A DNA stretch of 64,000 nucleotides from Numida meleagris (taxonomy: Eukaryota; Chordata; Aves; Galliformes; Numididae). The notes under the pieces were generated by a model, which searched no databases, was not told where the DNA came from, and saw nothing but the letters and a program-made list of their open reading frames with translations. Location: assembly GCF_002078875.1 (NCBI RefSeq), contig NC_034424.1, positions 4,224,018-4,288,017 on the forward strand, in the 5' to 3' direction. Both the position numbers and the translations under genes were made by a program. Of the stretch, positions 37,501 through 47,504 are shown piece by piece (the stretch's first letter is position 1; every line of letters starts with the position of its first letter).

Positions 37501-38644
37501 CCTTAAACTTTGAAACTTTATCCATAGCAATCTCAGAGATACTTTTGCTCAGAGTAGCAGTCAGTGGACCACGTTTCTGTTGACTCAACTAGGGTTTGCC
37601 CTGCAGCCATCTTCTAAGGCACAGGATGTGTGCATCAGACAAACGTCGTAGAGAGGGAACAGGTCAAGGACCTCAGTGTTCCCCTTCCTAACATGTATCA
37701 CTCATTGAAATGGATGAGTTGATTTTTGCAGCCCATACCGTTGTCGCAAGGCTCCCTGCAGGTTTCCCTTTGTCATATCTTAGCGACTGCTTTTGGAACC
37801 ATAATGCTCACAGCCGTAATGCATTCTTTAAGAAATGTGAACATCAGGAATCTTCAGGGAGATACTAGACATACCACATGGACCATAGGGTAGCTGTCTC
37901 CTCGCTGTTTCAAATTGGAAGCTTTTGTAGGTTGGGGGATTTCGGCATAGATGGAAGTTATTTCTTACGGATATTGAAAAAGTCTCCAAGTGAGTAATAT
38001 ATTTACCAAAATTGCTTTTTTTTCCTTTTCTTTTCTGTGAGTTAGAGTAATTTGTGCTGGTAGGCGAGCAGAATTCTGCATCTAATATTGACACTGAGGA
38101 GAGGTATAAAAGCTATTACACCCAGTGCCAATAGCTTCTCTTTTCTAATCAAAGCACTGTCAAATAAGTAAGAGAATAGGAATGAAATAAGCCCCATCCT
38201 TTCCAACTCACCTGTTTCTACAAAACAAGAAAGTGTGACGGCATTTCAGATATTTGGAGCAACCAGTATGAAGTCTTGCAAAACCCTGTGATATTCTTTT
38301 CTGTTGCTTATTTGTATGTTTTATTATTGCTATTATCATACTCACAACTGTTAAGTGAATCACTGAGATTTTAGCTGAACATCCGGCAGAAGCATGCCTA
38401 GGGCAACAACAGAGTTTTATTTATTTAACTTCAGAAACAAGGAGGGTAGGAGGGGAGCTCTCGTATGTGTCTGTCTCCAGGGGAGCTTTGAGCATCTATT
38501 ATGTCATGTCCATTCCCTCAGCACTTCTGAATCCAACCCCTACTTTCTTGCTCAGCACAAGACCGTGTGGGCCTCTCAAGGGCCTGGCTACCCCTTGGGA
38601 AGGGCAAGAGTCTGTGCAGGATACATCTCACCCAGCCTTCCCTT
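34562..38644. other. Unique non-coding DNA with AT-rich islands
   Basis: No gene or interspersed repeat is recognised. Two AT-rich islands, 36090-36160 and 36500-36800, are dense in TAAT/ATTA cores. The second ends with a perfect POU octamer ATGCAAAT at 36782-36789. They resemble conserved non-coding elements in texture only, because conservation cannot be seen from one sequence. Confidence 0.45.
36500..36800. promoter_or_regulatory. Possible enhancer-like AT-rich element
   Basis: The interval contains repeated homeodomain cores (TTAGCA, TAATTT, CTAATGA, GTTAATTTGC) and one perfect octamer ATGCAAAT, the site for POU-family factors, with no interspersed repeat. Repeat-free AT-rich segments of this kind often prove to be developmental enhancers. 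That is an inference with no direct support here. Confidence 0.15.
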
Positions 38645-38776
38645 AGCGCAGGCTGCCCAGGGAGTGGTGGAGTCACCATCTCTGGAGGTGTTCCAGAACC
38701 ATGGAGATGTGGCACTGAGGAACGTAGTCATTGGGCATGGTTAGGGTCTTTTCTAACCATAATGATTCTGTGATTC
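38645..38776 (+). mobile_element. CR1 LINE with internal deletion
   Basis: The copy starts at GCAGGCTGCCCAGGGAGTGG and ends with AATGATTCTGTGATTC. Compared with the copy at 17531-17818 it lacks roughly 36 bp between GGGCATGGT and GGTCTTTTC, where the GGTTGGACTTGG... block should be. It is an otherwise typical 3' end of a young CR1 subfamily. Confidence 0.93.
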
Positions 38777-39853
38777 CCATGGGCTCCCTGTGCAGAGCTC
38801 TTCTCATTGCCCAGCTCTCAGCATTCACATCAACTGATTTCCCACAGCAAGGGATCAGACTCTCACACCTCACTTTTCATTATATCTCTGATTAAACACT
38901 TCCCTTTAAGTACACCTGCTGATATCTGTGGTTCCAAGCATCAGGCTCAGTGTTAATATTCTGGTATTATCACTTTGAGAAGAACCTCATACCTTGAGGA
39001 GCCTCACTGGGTTCAGCAAGATTTCCCAAAGAGGAGACTTCCCAATATGGGTAGGGGACAGCAGAGCTCAGCTACCAGCGATAGGCCTGACCTGCAGTCT
39101 TCCTGACTTTCTGGAAATGTACATTAGTTGACATTTCATCAGTTTAAAATATAAAATATTTTTTCTGAAATATAATTACAGGGCAATTATGTTTATTTTA
39201 TGTCGTAGGATATTACTATAGTAACAGGACCATTGTTTATTCTATTTTGAATTAATCTGTGTATGAAATAAATGAAATGCAAACTGGGAGATCTTAACAA
39301 AACCAGAGTGAGGTTATCCCATGCAGGGAAACCAGCCCCATGGACAAGGCATGCGGGGTGGTGCGCTCTGCCCTGCTCCACCAGCCAGTGATTGAGGACA
39401 TGATGCTACATGTTGCTTTGTGGTGCCTACAGTGGAGCACTGTGTCTACCATGGTCAATCCTGTCATGGTTCAAGGGGTTAGAAGCAATTTGGGCTGACC
39501 ACTGCTCAAGGAGCCTGCACCCTGTCTTCCTCTGCTGTGAAAGCAGAAAGAGGACAGTGTATGGCTGTCGGATTCAGGAGCCTTTCCTTCTCCTTCTGCC
39601 ACAGCCCCAGGGACATGTGGGGACCCAGGGACACATCTGAGTACCGCCACAGCACGCCTTGCTTCAAGCAAACCACTCGTCCTGCACTGCAAATATTTGT
39701 CTCCTGCACACCGCAGGGACAAACCTGAGCACCAGAGTGCATCTGTGGCAGCAGTGAGAAGGCATTAATGAATCTTCACTGATAAGCACTATTTACCCGT
39801 TTTGCCTGACCTCCAGCTGATAAAGCAGGCATGCAGAATGGCACATGCTGCTG

Positions 39854-39886
39854 TGACGTGGTGCTCCGCTCCGCTCGAAGGGAGCG
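39854..39886. promoter_or_regulatory. CRE-like site with CpG cluster and small dyad
   Basis: TGACGTGG, a CREB/ATF-type or unfolded-protein-response-type site, is followed by CGCTCC and its complement GGAGCG around an 8-bp spacer (39867-39886). Five CpGs fall within 30 bp, high for this window. No transcript start is evident nearby, so the function is open. Confidence 0.15.
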
Positions 39887-41297
39887 CTTCTCTTCCAGCT
39901 GTGCCTCTCATCAGGTGCATTTGCATGTTTTTCCTCCCCTAATTTAGTCTGATGTCACCAAGCGACATTTACAGGGCAGTGGTTAAATGAGTTTTTGCTG
40001 TCTCACCCCCTGCCCATCTGTGATGGGTGCTTTGATTGTCTTTGCTTACACGGATTAAGCTGTAGAGCGGAGGGAGGAGGCTACCAGCTTTATCACTTCC
40101 TTGATAAGACAGAGCTGGAGATGGAAGATGAGCCCAACTTGATTAGTGGGTGATGTTTAAGTGCTTGGAGATCTGAATTTTGCGTAGTGTGGTGCAGCCA
40201 CTCAGACTATAATCCCAGCCCAGTGCTTAATGATATAAACAGTGCTAATAACGCTGGGTCACCTATCTGGGGAAGACAGATAAGGGATTGAAAATTATGC
40301 ACATTACCATAGGTAATCTACTCCCAAATACTGTTGAGCAGAGACCTCGATTTTTATTTCGTTCCCCTTATGTTCTTGCCCTGATTGCACAGCAAATAAA
40401 TTGGAAATCTGGAATTAAAGGGTCTGCTAATTCAAATTGATCTGCAGCCTCCAGCGCCCTGTTTCCCACAGAAGGTGTAAATGGATCCTGGTATCTGCCT
40501 TGCGACAGCAAATCTTTGGTCTTCTCTGCTGCATTGTCAGAAATAGGAGAGGAAAGACAATTTTCAATGGCACCAGGAAAAGGAAAAGTTTGCAGAGGAA
40601 GCAGGTGATGTTCTGTTTTGTTGTATCAGACAAATTATTTGCTAGCAGTTAATATCCAGTCCTATTTCTGGTCTCACAAACCCAACAGCAGCTTCCTTTT
40701 GAAAGTCATGCTTAATTTCCAGGACAAAATGCAACCCATCCTTCCTTCTGGGGGGAGATGAACCTGCTACAGCCTCTACTGACAGCAACAGGGAGAGCTG
40801 GTGTGGGGATGGGGACCGTGGAGCAGCCGAGAGACCCCCAACGCTTCTTGGGCTAAGAACTGTGAGGGGTGCACAGCTGTTAGAGGATGGTTTATTAATG
40901 TGAAGTGGTAAGGAAAATCAACCCCAGCACCTTCAGGTTACTACAGCGGATGAACTGGCCTCTTCTCTATGAAAAGAGATGAAATAATAAATAGAGGGAG
41001 TAAATGAATGGATTTATATGCACAGGAGAACTGCTGGGTGTTTGCAGTGCTTTGGGAGGGATGCCAGCTCTGGGGTAGTGCCATAGGTCATCTGGATTCA
41101 AAGGACAGACCACTCCTTGCTGCCTACATAGGGAAGCCCACGCTGTGGCATGTGCAGATCTTGCAGGCAGGTTATTTTTTCCCCATATTGTTTCCTGACG
41201 TGGATGCAAATTGCTTGGGGCCAGGTGGATTCACCTGCCACCTCTCACCTGTGCCTGGGTCTTGCAGGGTGAGATCGGGGTGGTGATGAATTATTGC

Positions 41298-41318
41298 TGG
41301 GTCCAACTTCTGAGCCCA
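41298..41318 (+). repeat. 21-bp sequence repeated at 43074-43094
   Basis: A 21-bp string beginning TGGGTCCAACTT and ending GAGCCCA is identical to 43074-43094, in the same orientation. An 11-bp companion CAGGGTGAGAT lies 32 bp upstream (41266-41276), and its complement lies 32 bp downstream of the second copy (about 43126-43136). It may be the edge of an uncharacterised dispersed repeat. Confidence 0.6.
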
Positions 41319-42431
41319 CGATGCAGCTGCCACCCACCAGGCTGGAAACTGCAGATGAAAAGTGTCCTCTGAGCAAAGTGAAAATAAAGAGAAAGCAGCA
41401 CTCTTACTGTAGATTACATTTCTCTCTGCTGCTAGCCATGTGACAGACAGACTGTGTTTCTCTATTTGTACCTGGAACACTCCAATTTCTCCCGATAGTC
41501 TTAAAACATTATTTTTAAAGCTCTCTTTTGACACTTACACAGTGTGACTTGATTTGATAAATAAAACCTTCTGCTGCTGTTGTTCAGATTAAACACTTAA
41601 TGCTCTACATAAGGAAATGCTTTTGATGGGGGGAATTTAGTACCTGTTGGTTACCACCAGAACTAAGTTTATTGCAGAGGGATCAGTTCACAGGTGAGCA
41701 GCAGGAGGACCACAGAGCTGAGGCTGCCATCACAAAAAGACCCCTCGTTATGGAGTCTCTGCTGCACGATGCTTCACGCTGTTTGCGCTGATTTGATGGC
41801 ATTTTATTTATGAGAACAGAACGAGCAAAGTTAGTTTTCCAATAACTCAGAAGCAACACAGACTAATTTTTTAAATTTACTTTGGATGATATTTTTTATT
41901 GCTCTGGAGCAATGAGAGCCATATCTGAGTCATCCTTCTTGCTGATTATGTCTGGGTGTTGAATAATACCACACTCCTCTGTACAAATTTTACACCTCAA
42001 AGCCTTTAATACTTATATTTCCAAGTTTTAAGGGCCTACTGGCTGGTATGGTTACCTCCCCATCACAGGTGTGGAAACATAAGCATCCCAAGAAGTGGCA
42101 TGCACACCATCAGGCACTAAATATGCAGCAGAGTGAAGGTGTAAATGCAGGATGGGTCTTGAGCTTGCTCCTTGTGTTTGCTTTATTCATGGTATTAATA
42201 ATAACTTGCATGACAGCAACTGCCAGAGGCCCCGGAATCAACCCATCTCACTTGGTCCTTCATGTCACCCTACCTGGGCACTGCCTGTCCCCTTCTGGTG
42301 CTGTAGGAAAGGAAGAGGGGGGAAGGAGAGACGTGTCTCAGCTTTATGCAGGAGAGCCGCATACGGTCCCATGTTCTTGTGGTTAAGCTGATAGATGCCT
42401 TTGAGTTCTTGGCCCAAAACTGAACAGTACT

Positions 42432-42508
42432 CGAATCACAGAATTGCTCAAGTTGGAAAAGACCTTAAAGATCATCGCCCAACCGCAACCTAACCATACT
42501 ACTCTAAT
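42432..42508 (-). mobile_element. CR1 LINE, short 3' fragment
   Basis: The plus strand reads TCGAATCACAGAATTGCTCA, then AGTTGGAAAAGACCTTAAAG and ATCATCGCCCAACC. This is the reversed CR1 terminal region with its tail, cut off after about 77 bp. Confidence 0.9.
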
Positions 42509-44582
42509 GTAAAAATAGTGGATTTCATTTAATTTTATTATGTGAAACCAACTGTCTGTTTTAAACATTGAATTTACCGAACCTCTCCATGCATGATGGC
42601 TTGAGTTGTCCTGCGTACACCGATTCTGAGGTCCATTTGCATGCAAGATCTGCCCTGTACTCATAGTCTGGTCAGAAAAATAGAAATTATCCACATCCCA
42701 GCAATGCAGAATCGCACGTGCATGCTCAGCCCCATTTAAGCTCAGGCTGGGAAGGTTAAATGCTCTGCAGTCTGTATCACTGAGATACAGTAAATTCCTT
42801 CGCAGAAGTTTGAGCTTGTCTGATTCTGCAAAAAAATGTAACAGCATCAAAAACATGACACACAAAGGTCAAGGCAGCATTGATCCACGAGAGCTACCAT
42901 CTACAGTCAGCTCTCTCCTTATGCTAGTGTTGATGAAAGCACTGTATATTTTTAAATATACACACATACACATGCTTAAATATCTATACAAGTGTAAGGC
43001 CTGATCTGTCATATGCTGTAGTTGTTGCCTTCATGGTGTGTTGGTGATGTGGGTTTATAAACCCCAGCATGCTTGGGTCCAACTTCTGAGCCCAGCATGG
43101 TTGGTCTCTGTGTACTTTGGATGCAGAATCTCACCCTGGATACGATCAGCTTGATGCACCTGTGCCCCTGAGCCCATCTCATTTCTTAAATCAACTTTGA
43201 TAGTGGAAAAACTAAGGGTAAACTGATAGGTAACCTGTGCCATCGCTTGAAGAATTAATGGGTGAGTGCATAGGGCACCAAGGAGCCCCATCTCCTATTG
43301 AGCTTGAGACCATTTTGCATCCCACCTCTTGCAAGTTTCACTGTGAACTCAGAGAGTTTCACTTCCATATCGATTTTCCGGGACTCAGTCCTCTAGTTTT
43401 AAAACTACTGAAGTGGTAAAATACCTCCTGGCATTAAGGACAAACAAACTCAGCTGTTGTCATGAATGCTATTGATCAAAGATCACTTAAACTAACAACA
43501 TTACATCATGTCACCCCTGTTAACCAATTTGCTTAATCAGTCCGCGTGCACCTGCGCTGGTTTCTTTGTTTACGAAAACAAGGCAGGATAATTCTTATGG
43601 AAATTCCTGGGAAATAAATAATATGGGATGATTATAGCTGTATAGATCTTGGTTCAAGGTCTTGCTTAAGAAAGCTGATACTCAGTCAATTCCTGGAGAT
43701 TTTCAGCACAAATAATAGCTTGCAGTATGCAGTCGGCTTCTTGGCCTCTTGCCTGAACCCTTCACGGTCTCTGTTCTGCTCATGGACTTCTGCATTTATA
43801 AGCACTTTCTTTTATCTAACCCTGAGAGCCCATCATGTTTTATTTACCCTTCTTTTAGCTCTACCTATACATTTCCATCTACACAAAAATCAATAAAAGT
43901 GTTGCTAATTTTACCTGGAAAAAGAAGAGAATTTACTAGAAGATTAAATGCAGCTGTTTTTGAAGCCTGTTTTTTAGGGTTTCGATATGTTATATATATA
44001 GCTTCTGTTTCCCAAACTGACTTGTTTTCTTTTTCTGGCACAAGCGTGGCTTTCAGATATCTATGCACTTCATTATGCTGCAGATCCAATATTTTTGCAG
44101 CTGTTTTTATTTTGCGCTTACCTCTTAGTACAGATGCAAAATTGAGATAACTCGAGACCACTTACCACTAACAGTGCTCCAAATGCCTGGAGGTTTGGGT
44201 CAGCTGCAGCCATGCTCTGTGTCTCTCCTTCTCCGTATGCAATGGTGGCTCATGCTTGACCCTGTTTGCAAAGCAATGAAAAGATCTGAATGGTGCTGTT
44301 CTTATGGCTCAGCCTTTGCTTTCAGCATACTTTCCAACTCTCCCTTTATTCCTGTTTATCTAGATTTCTATGGCCTGATATATTTTAAAAAATATATGTG
44401 TGTCTTTTCCTTGTGTGTGTACCTAGAGAATAGTGAACGAACGTGCAGCATAAATTTAAAAAATAAGTAAATTAAATATTCCAGAGCAATCAGTCTGCCA
44501 GCAGAATCCTTCAAAAGCACAAATAATGTTCAGGGGAAAACAACACTCAGTCCATTTATTTGATTCACTCATAAGGAAAGGG
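42509..44582. other. Unique non-coding DNA
   Basis: No gene is recognised. The second copy of the 21-bp repeat lies at 43074-43094, next to a near-duplicate of CCCAGCATG (43063-43071 and 43091-43099). At 43749-44161 both strands are open at the same time (133 codons on plus, 98 on minus), with splice-like sites on the minus strand. No domain is recognised in either reading. Confidence 0.45.
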
Positions 44583-44604
44583 AAAAAAAAAAAAAAAAAA
44601 AAAA
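44583..44604. repeat. Poly-A tract, 22 A
   Basis: An uninterrupted 22-A run is flanked by GG and G-A-rich sequence. No AATAAA precedes it at tail distance, so a retrogene tail is unlikely. Confidence 0.95.
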
Positions 44605-45120
44605 GGAAAAATAAAACAAGACAACCTTATTTGCTCTTAATTCTGAATGAAAATTTACTTTGGACCAGATCCTGAAAGATGCTGAGCATTTGCACACCTG
44701 AAAAGCAATAAGCATCCTCGTCCTCCAATGACTTCGGTGGGAATTGAGCATCCTTAGCACATCACAGGATTGAACCTTGTGTCAGGAGACTATCAGCAGG
44801 CTTGGGTGCTTATCTGGAAAGAGATACTTCATGCGCTGGCATGATAATAACTAGATCTAGGAGTATCCCCCTGGAAGTAGGTACTTGCTTTAGATCTCAT
44901 AGACATTGTCTTAATTGTATAGTAAATCAGCACTCAATGGAAGACAGTTCAGCCACAGGCAGCAGAGCAGAATGCACCGGTCTCTGGTGATGCTGTGTAT
45001 TAGCAGCTTCTACCAAATGCTTTCTAAATAAGGTTCACATTTTGTGATACAAACTGCATTGTGTTGTTATTCTTCAGAGCGATCTGTTAATGCATCTCCG
45101 AGTTGGATTTCCTTTCTCTG

Positions 45121-45157
45121 CTTTATTTTCCTTTTTTTCCTTTTTTTTTTCTTTTTA
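45121..45157 (+). repeat. Polypyrimidine tract ending in AG
   Basis: A T/C-rich run of about 35 bases closes with TTTTTAG, the form of a 3' splice site. I found no consensus donor within exon distance that leaves an open frame, so it is recorded as low-complexity sequence. Confidence 0.8.
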
Positions 45158-46099
45158 GTGGATAATAATCAGCTTGGAGAGGGGTTTTTAAAAAGGAGAA
45201 AAGGTTATTTCACTGGCATCATTTTTTTGTGTCAAATGTGCACTTGGCCAACAGCCAAAATATTTAATTTCTTTGCTGTCTGTCCCAGCTGAATACAATT
45301 TAAGATTTATTGAATTTTTTTTCATTCTGGCTCGAGACAAGGTGAAGACTTAAGTAATTTTTTTCCCCTGCAGTGGCATCACGGTCTTTGCCGAAGTCAA
45401 AGCTGCCCTTTGATGTACTGCTGGTGCCGGCTGTCTGGGGCTGGAAGTGATCTTTCTGGAAATGCTTTCTGCCCTGGACCTCAATGATTGTGCACATCAC
45501 GCCTGCACATGTCAGAAGGAGAGGTTGCACAGGGAGCCCTTCTTGCTGGTGTTTGTTAGTGGGTGAGCAATTGCAGTTTGTGCTGGTCTGGGGCTTTCCC
45601 TCTTCCTCCAAGGAAAGGACAGCACTGGGGGATGCGATTCAGAAGCACAAGGTCGTCTCAGAGGAGATGCTCTGCTGGCTGTTGGCTCTTTGGAGAAGAA
45701 CTGATGCCTGGGTGGGAACCCAACAGTGCTAATAACAAAACACCTGGGCAGTTGGTTGAAAGCTGCCCTTGGAGTGATGTGGAGGAAGGGGATGGTGAGG
45801 ATTAAGCCAAGACCAGGGGCAGCTTTTGCTGAGCTGTGGGGCTGATGGCTGTGTCCTGTGGCTGTCCCTTTTCCCCGTGTAGCTTACCATTAGTGGTAAG
45901 ACTCCTGAAAAACCCTCATTTAGAGAAAAGTCTTTGTAAGCTGCTGTAGTGATCAAGGTTTGGTTGAGGGCCAGTACCTCTCATTTTATCCGAGCTCGCT
46001 ATCTGTTTTAATGACCTGCTTGAGCAAGTTCTGCAGCTTGAGTGCAGCCACAGAAACTAACAGTAGCATCCAGCAGAGTTTGATTAGCCCCAGGTTTAT

Positions 46100-46109
46100 T
46101 CACGTGACC
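46100..46109. promoter_or_regulatory. E-box TCACGTGACC (CLEAR/USF-type)
   Basis: This 10-mer is one base short of the full palindrome GTCACGTGAC bound by TFEB/MITF and USF factors. An AT-rich, repeat-free stretch follows (46110-46170). A single motif match does not show function. Confidence 0.2.
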
Positions 46110-47439
46110 CAGAGCATCACCTAATGAAAATGCTAGGTATGTTTGTGAGCAATTATTTATGTCTGATCTGTTCCCCTTTCCATCTCAGGTAACCCAATTC
46201 ACTTCCACAGGAACTCGTGTCACTCAGCTAAAATGCCCCTCTGACCAAAGCACACTTTGCTGTGTTATGTTTCTGTACCATTTCATTATTGTTTTAACCT
46301 TATTATGATATGAGAACCTCCGTGCATTTTAGTGCACTGCATAATTGGTGCAGGTCACTAATGTACCTCTAATCTGGTAATAGATAATTAATAACGATTA
46401 CAGCTTTGCCATATGATCCCACTTCCCTTTGTGAACACTCCGTGTTGCTTTCTACCCTACTGCCAACCACCTGCTTAAAGACTCTGCTGGGGAGGATGCC
46501 TGTCTCACATCACCCACTGAAGAGGCACCACTTTCCATTGGCCTTGGCTCCCACCAGATATCACGTGTCCATGTGTCCATCACAAGGGCCGCACAAGCCT
46601 AAACCCTGCTCTGTGCTCGTGTTGGTGTTGGCTTGTTTCCAGCAGCATCCTTCTTTTGGCTTCAGCTGAGTTCTGCTGGTTCCTGTCCTCCCATCCAATT
46701 CTGATTTCCTCTGCGGGCTGAAACCAGTGGCCCAAAGGAATTGTAGCTGCCCACGTATTTGAAAATTCAATAAGGTCGTTTGCAGCATTTGCAGAGATTC
46801 TTGCATGAGGGTAAGAGAGACTTTTCATCAGCATAAAAGCATGTAGCACTAATACTAACAAACTTATCATGCTATGCACTGACAACACAATCCCCCATGG
46901 CAAGGAACACATGGCACGGTTTCCCTGGACGGAGCTGAGCTGTGTTTGTTTCTCACCATTAATACAAGAGAGTTTCTTTAAAAAATATTTATTTCCTGTT
47001 TTCTTTTTTTCCCCTCCAACAAAACTTTTCCCTAGGCACAAATTAAAAATAATAACCTGCAGTGTTCTCTGATTGTTAGGAGAACTCTGAGCTGGAGCTT
47101 TATAACTAAGATGGGTCTCTACCATAAATCAGAGGAACCCAGGCTTCACTGCAGGGCGAACCACTCCTGGGCAGTCAAAAAAGGGCAAATCCCCCCTGAA
47201 AACATCATATGTGGAGTCTGCCCAACTCTCTCAGCAAGCTCCAGATTTACTGAACATGCAGAGCATCCTAAGACTGCTGTTGCACATCCAGCACATTGCA
47301 GGCATGTGGCTCAGAGAACCCCACAAAGAGGCATGGCTGAACATGGACTGTAAGCACAAGACTTTGTGCCTGTTAGGAAAGAAGGGAATGATCTGGCAAG
47401 CTGCTGTCTGATGCTATGCTAAGCTGAAGCTAAGCTATT

Positions 47440-47504
47440 GGTGGTAGGTGGACAGATGGACTAGATGATCTTAGAGGTCTTTTCCAACCTTAATGATTCT
47501 GTGG
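47440..47504 (+). mobile_element. CR1 LINE, 3' fragment
   Basis: GGTGGTAGGTGGACAGATGG, then ACTAGATGATCTTAGAGGTC and TTTTCCAACCTTAATGATTC: a well-matched CR1 3' end with one tail unit. The GGACTAGATGATC form differs from the GGACTTGGGGATC form at 17531. Confidence 0.93.

Larger units (their letters stand above)
38777..42431. other. Unique non-coding DNA
   Basis: No gene or interspersed repeat is recognised. It holds an AT-rich stretch at 39120-39280, a small CpG cluster with a CRE-like TGACGTGG (39854-39886), a GATA-rich stretch at 40040-40290, and one copy of a 21-bp sequence that recurs at 43074 (see the repeat entry). Confidence 0.45.
44605..47439. other. Unique non-coding DNA
   Basis: No gene or interspersed repeat is recognised. 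A polypyrimidine tract with an acceptor-like AG ends at 45157. An E-box TCACGTGACC lies at 46100-46109, and an AT-rich homeodomain-like island at 46260-46420. The longest minus frame of the window (46580-47125, 181 codons) lies here but has no domain, splice support or plausible context. Confidence 0.45.

Noticed and set aside
42383..42865. 160-codon minus-strand frame
   Set aside because: Part of it is antisense-read CR1 tail (42432-42508), and the rest matches no family. It is not a gene.
44500..44604. Poly-A as tail of a retroposed transcript
   Set aside because: No AATAAA lies within 10-35 bases upstream, and no gene-like sequence precedes it.
46580..47125. Longest open frame of the window (181 codons, minus)
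   Set aside because: No recognisable domain, no splice-supported borders, and plus-strand frames are open over the same DNA. With AT-leaning sequence and six frames over 64 kb, dozens of frames of 100 codons or more and occasionally one near 180 are expected by chance.
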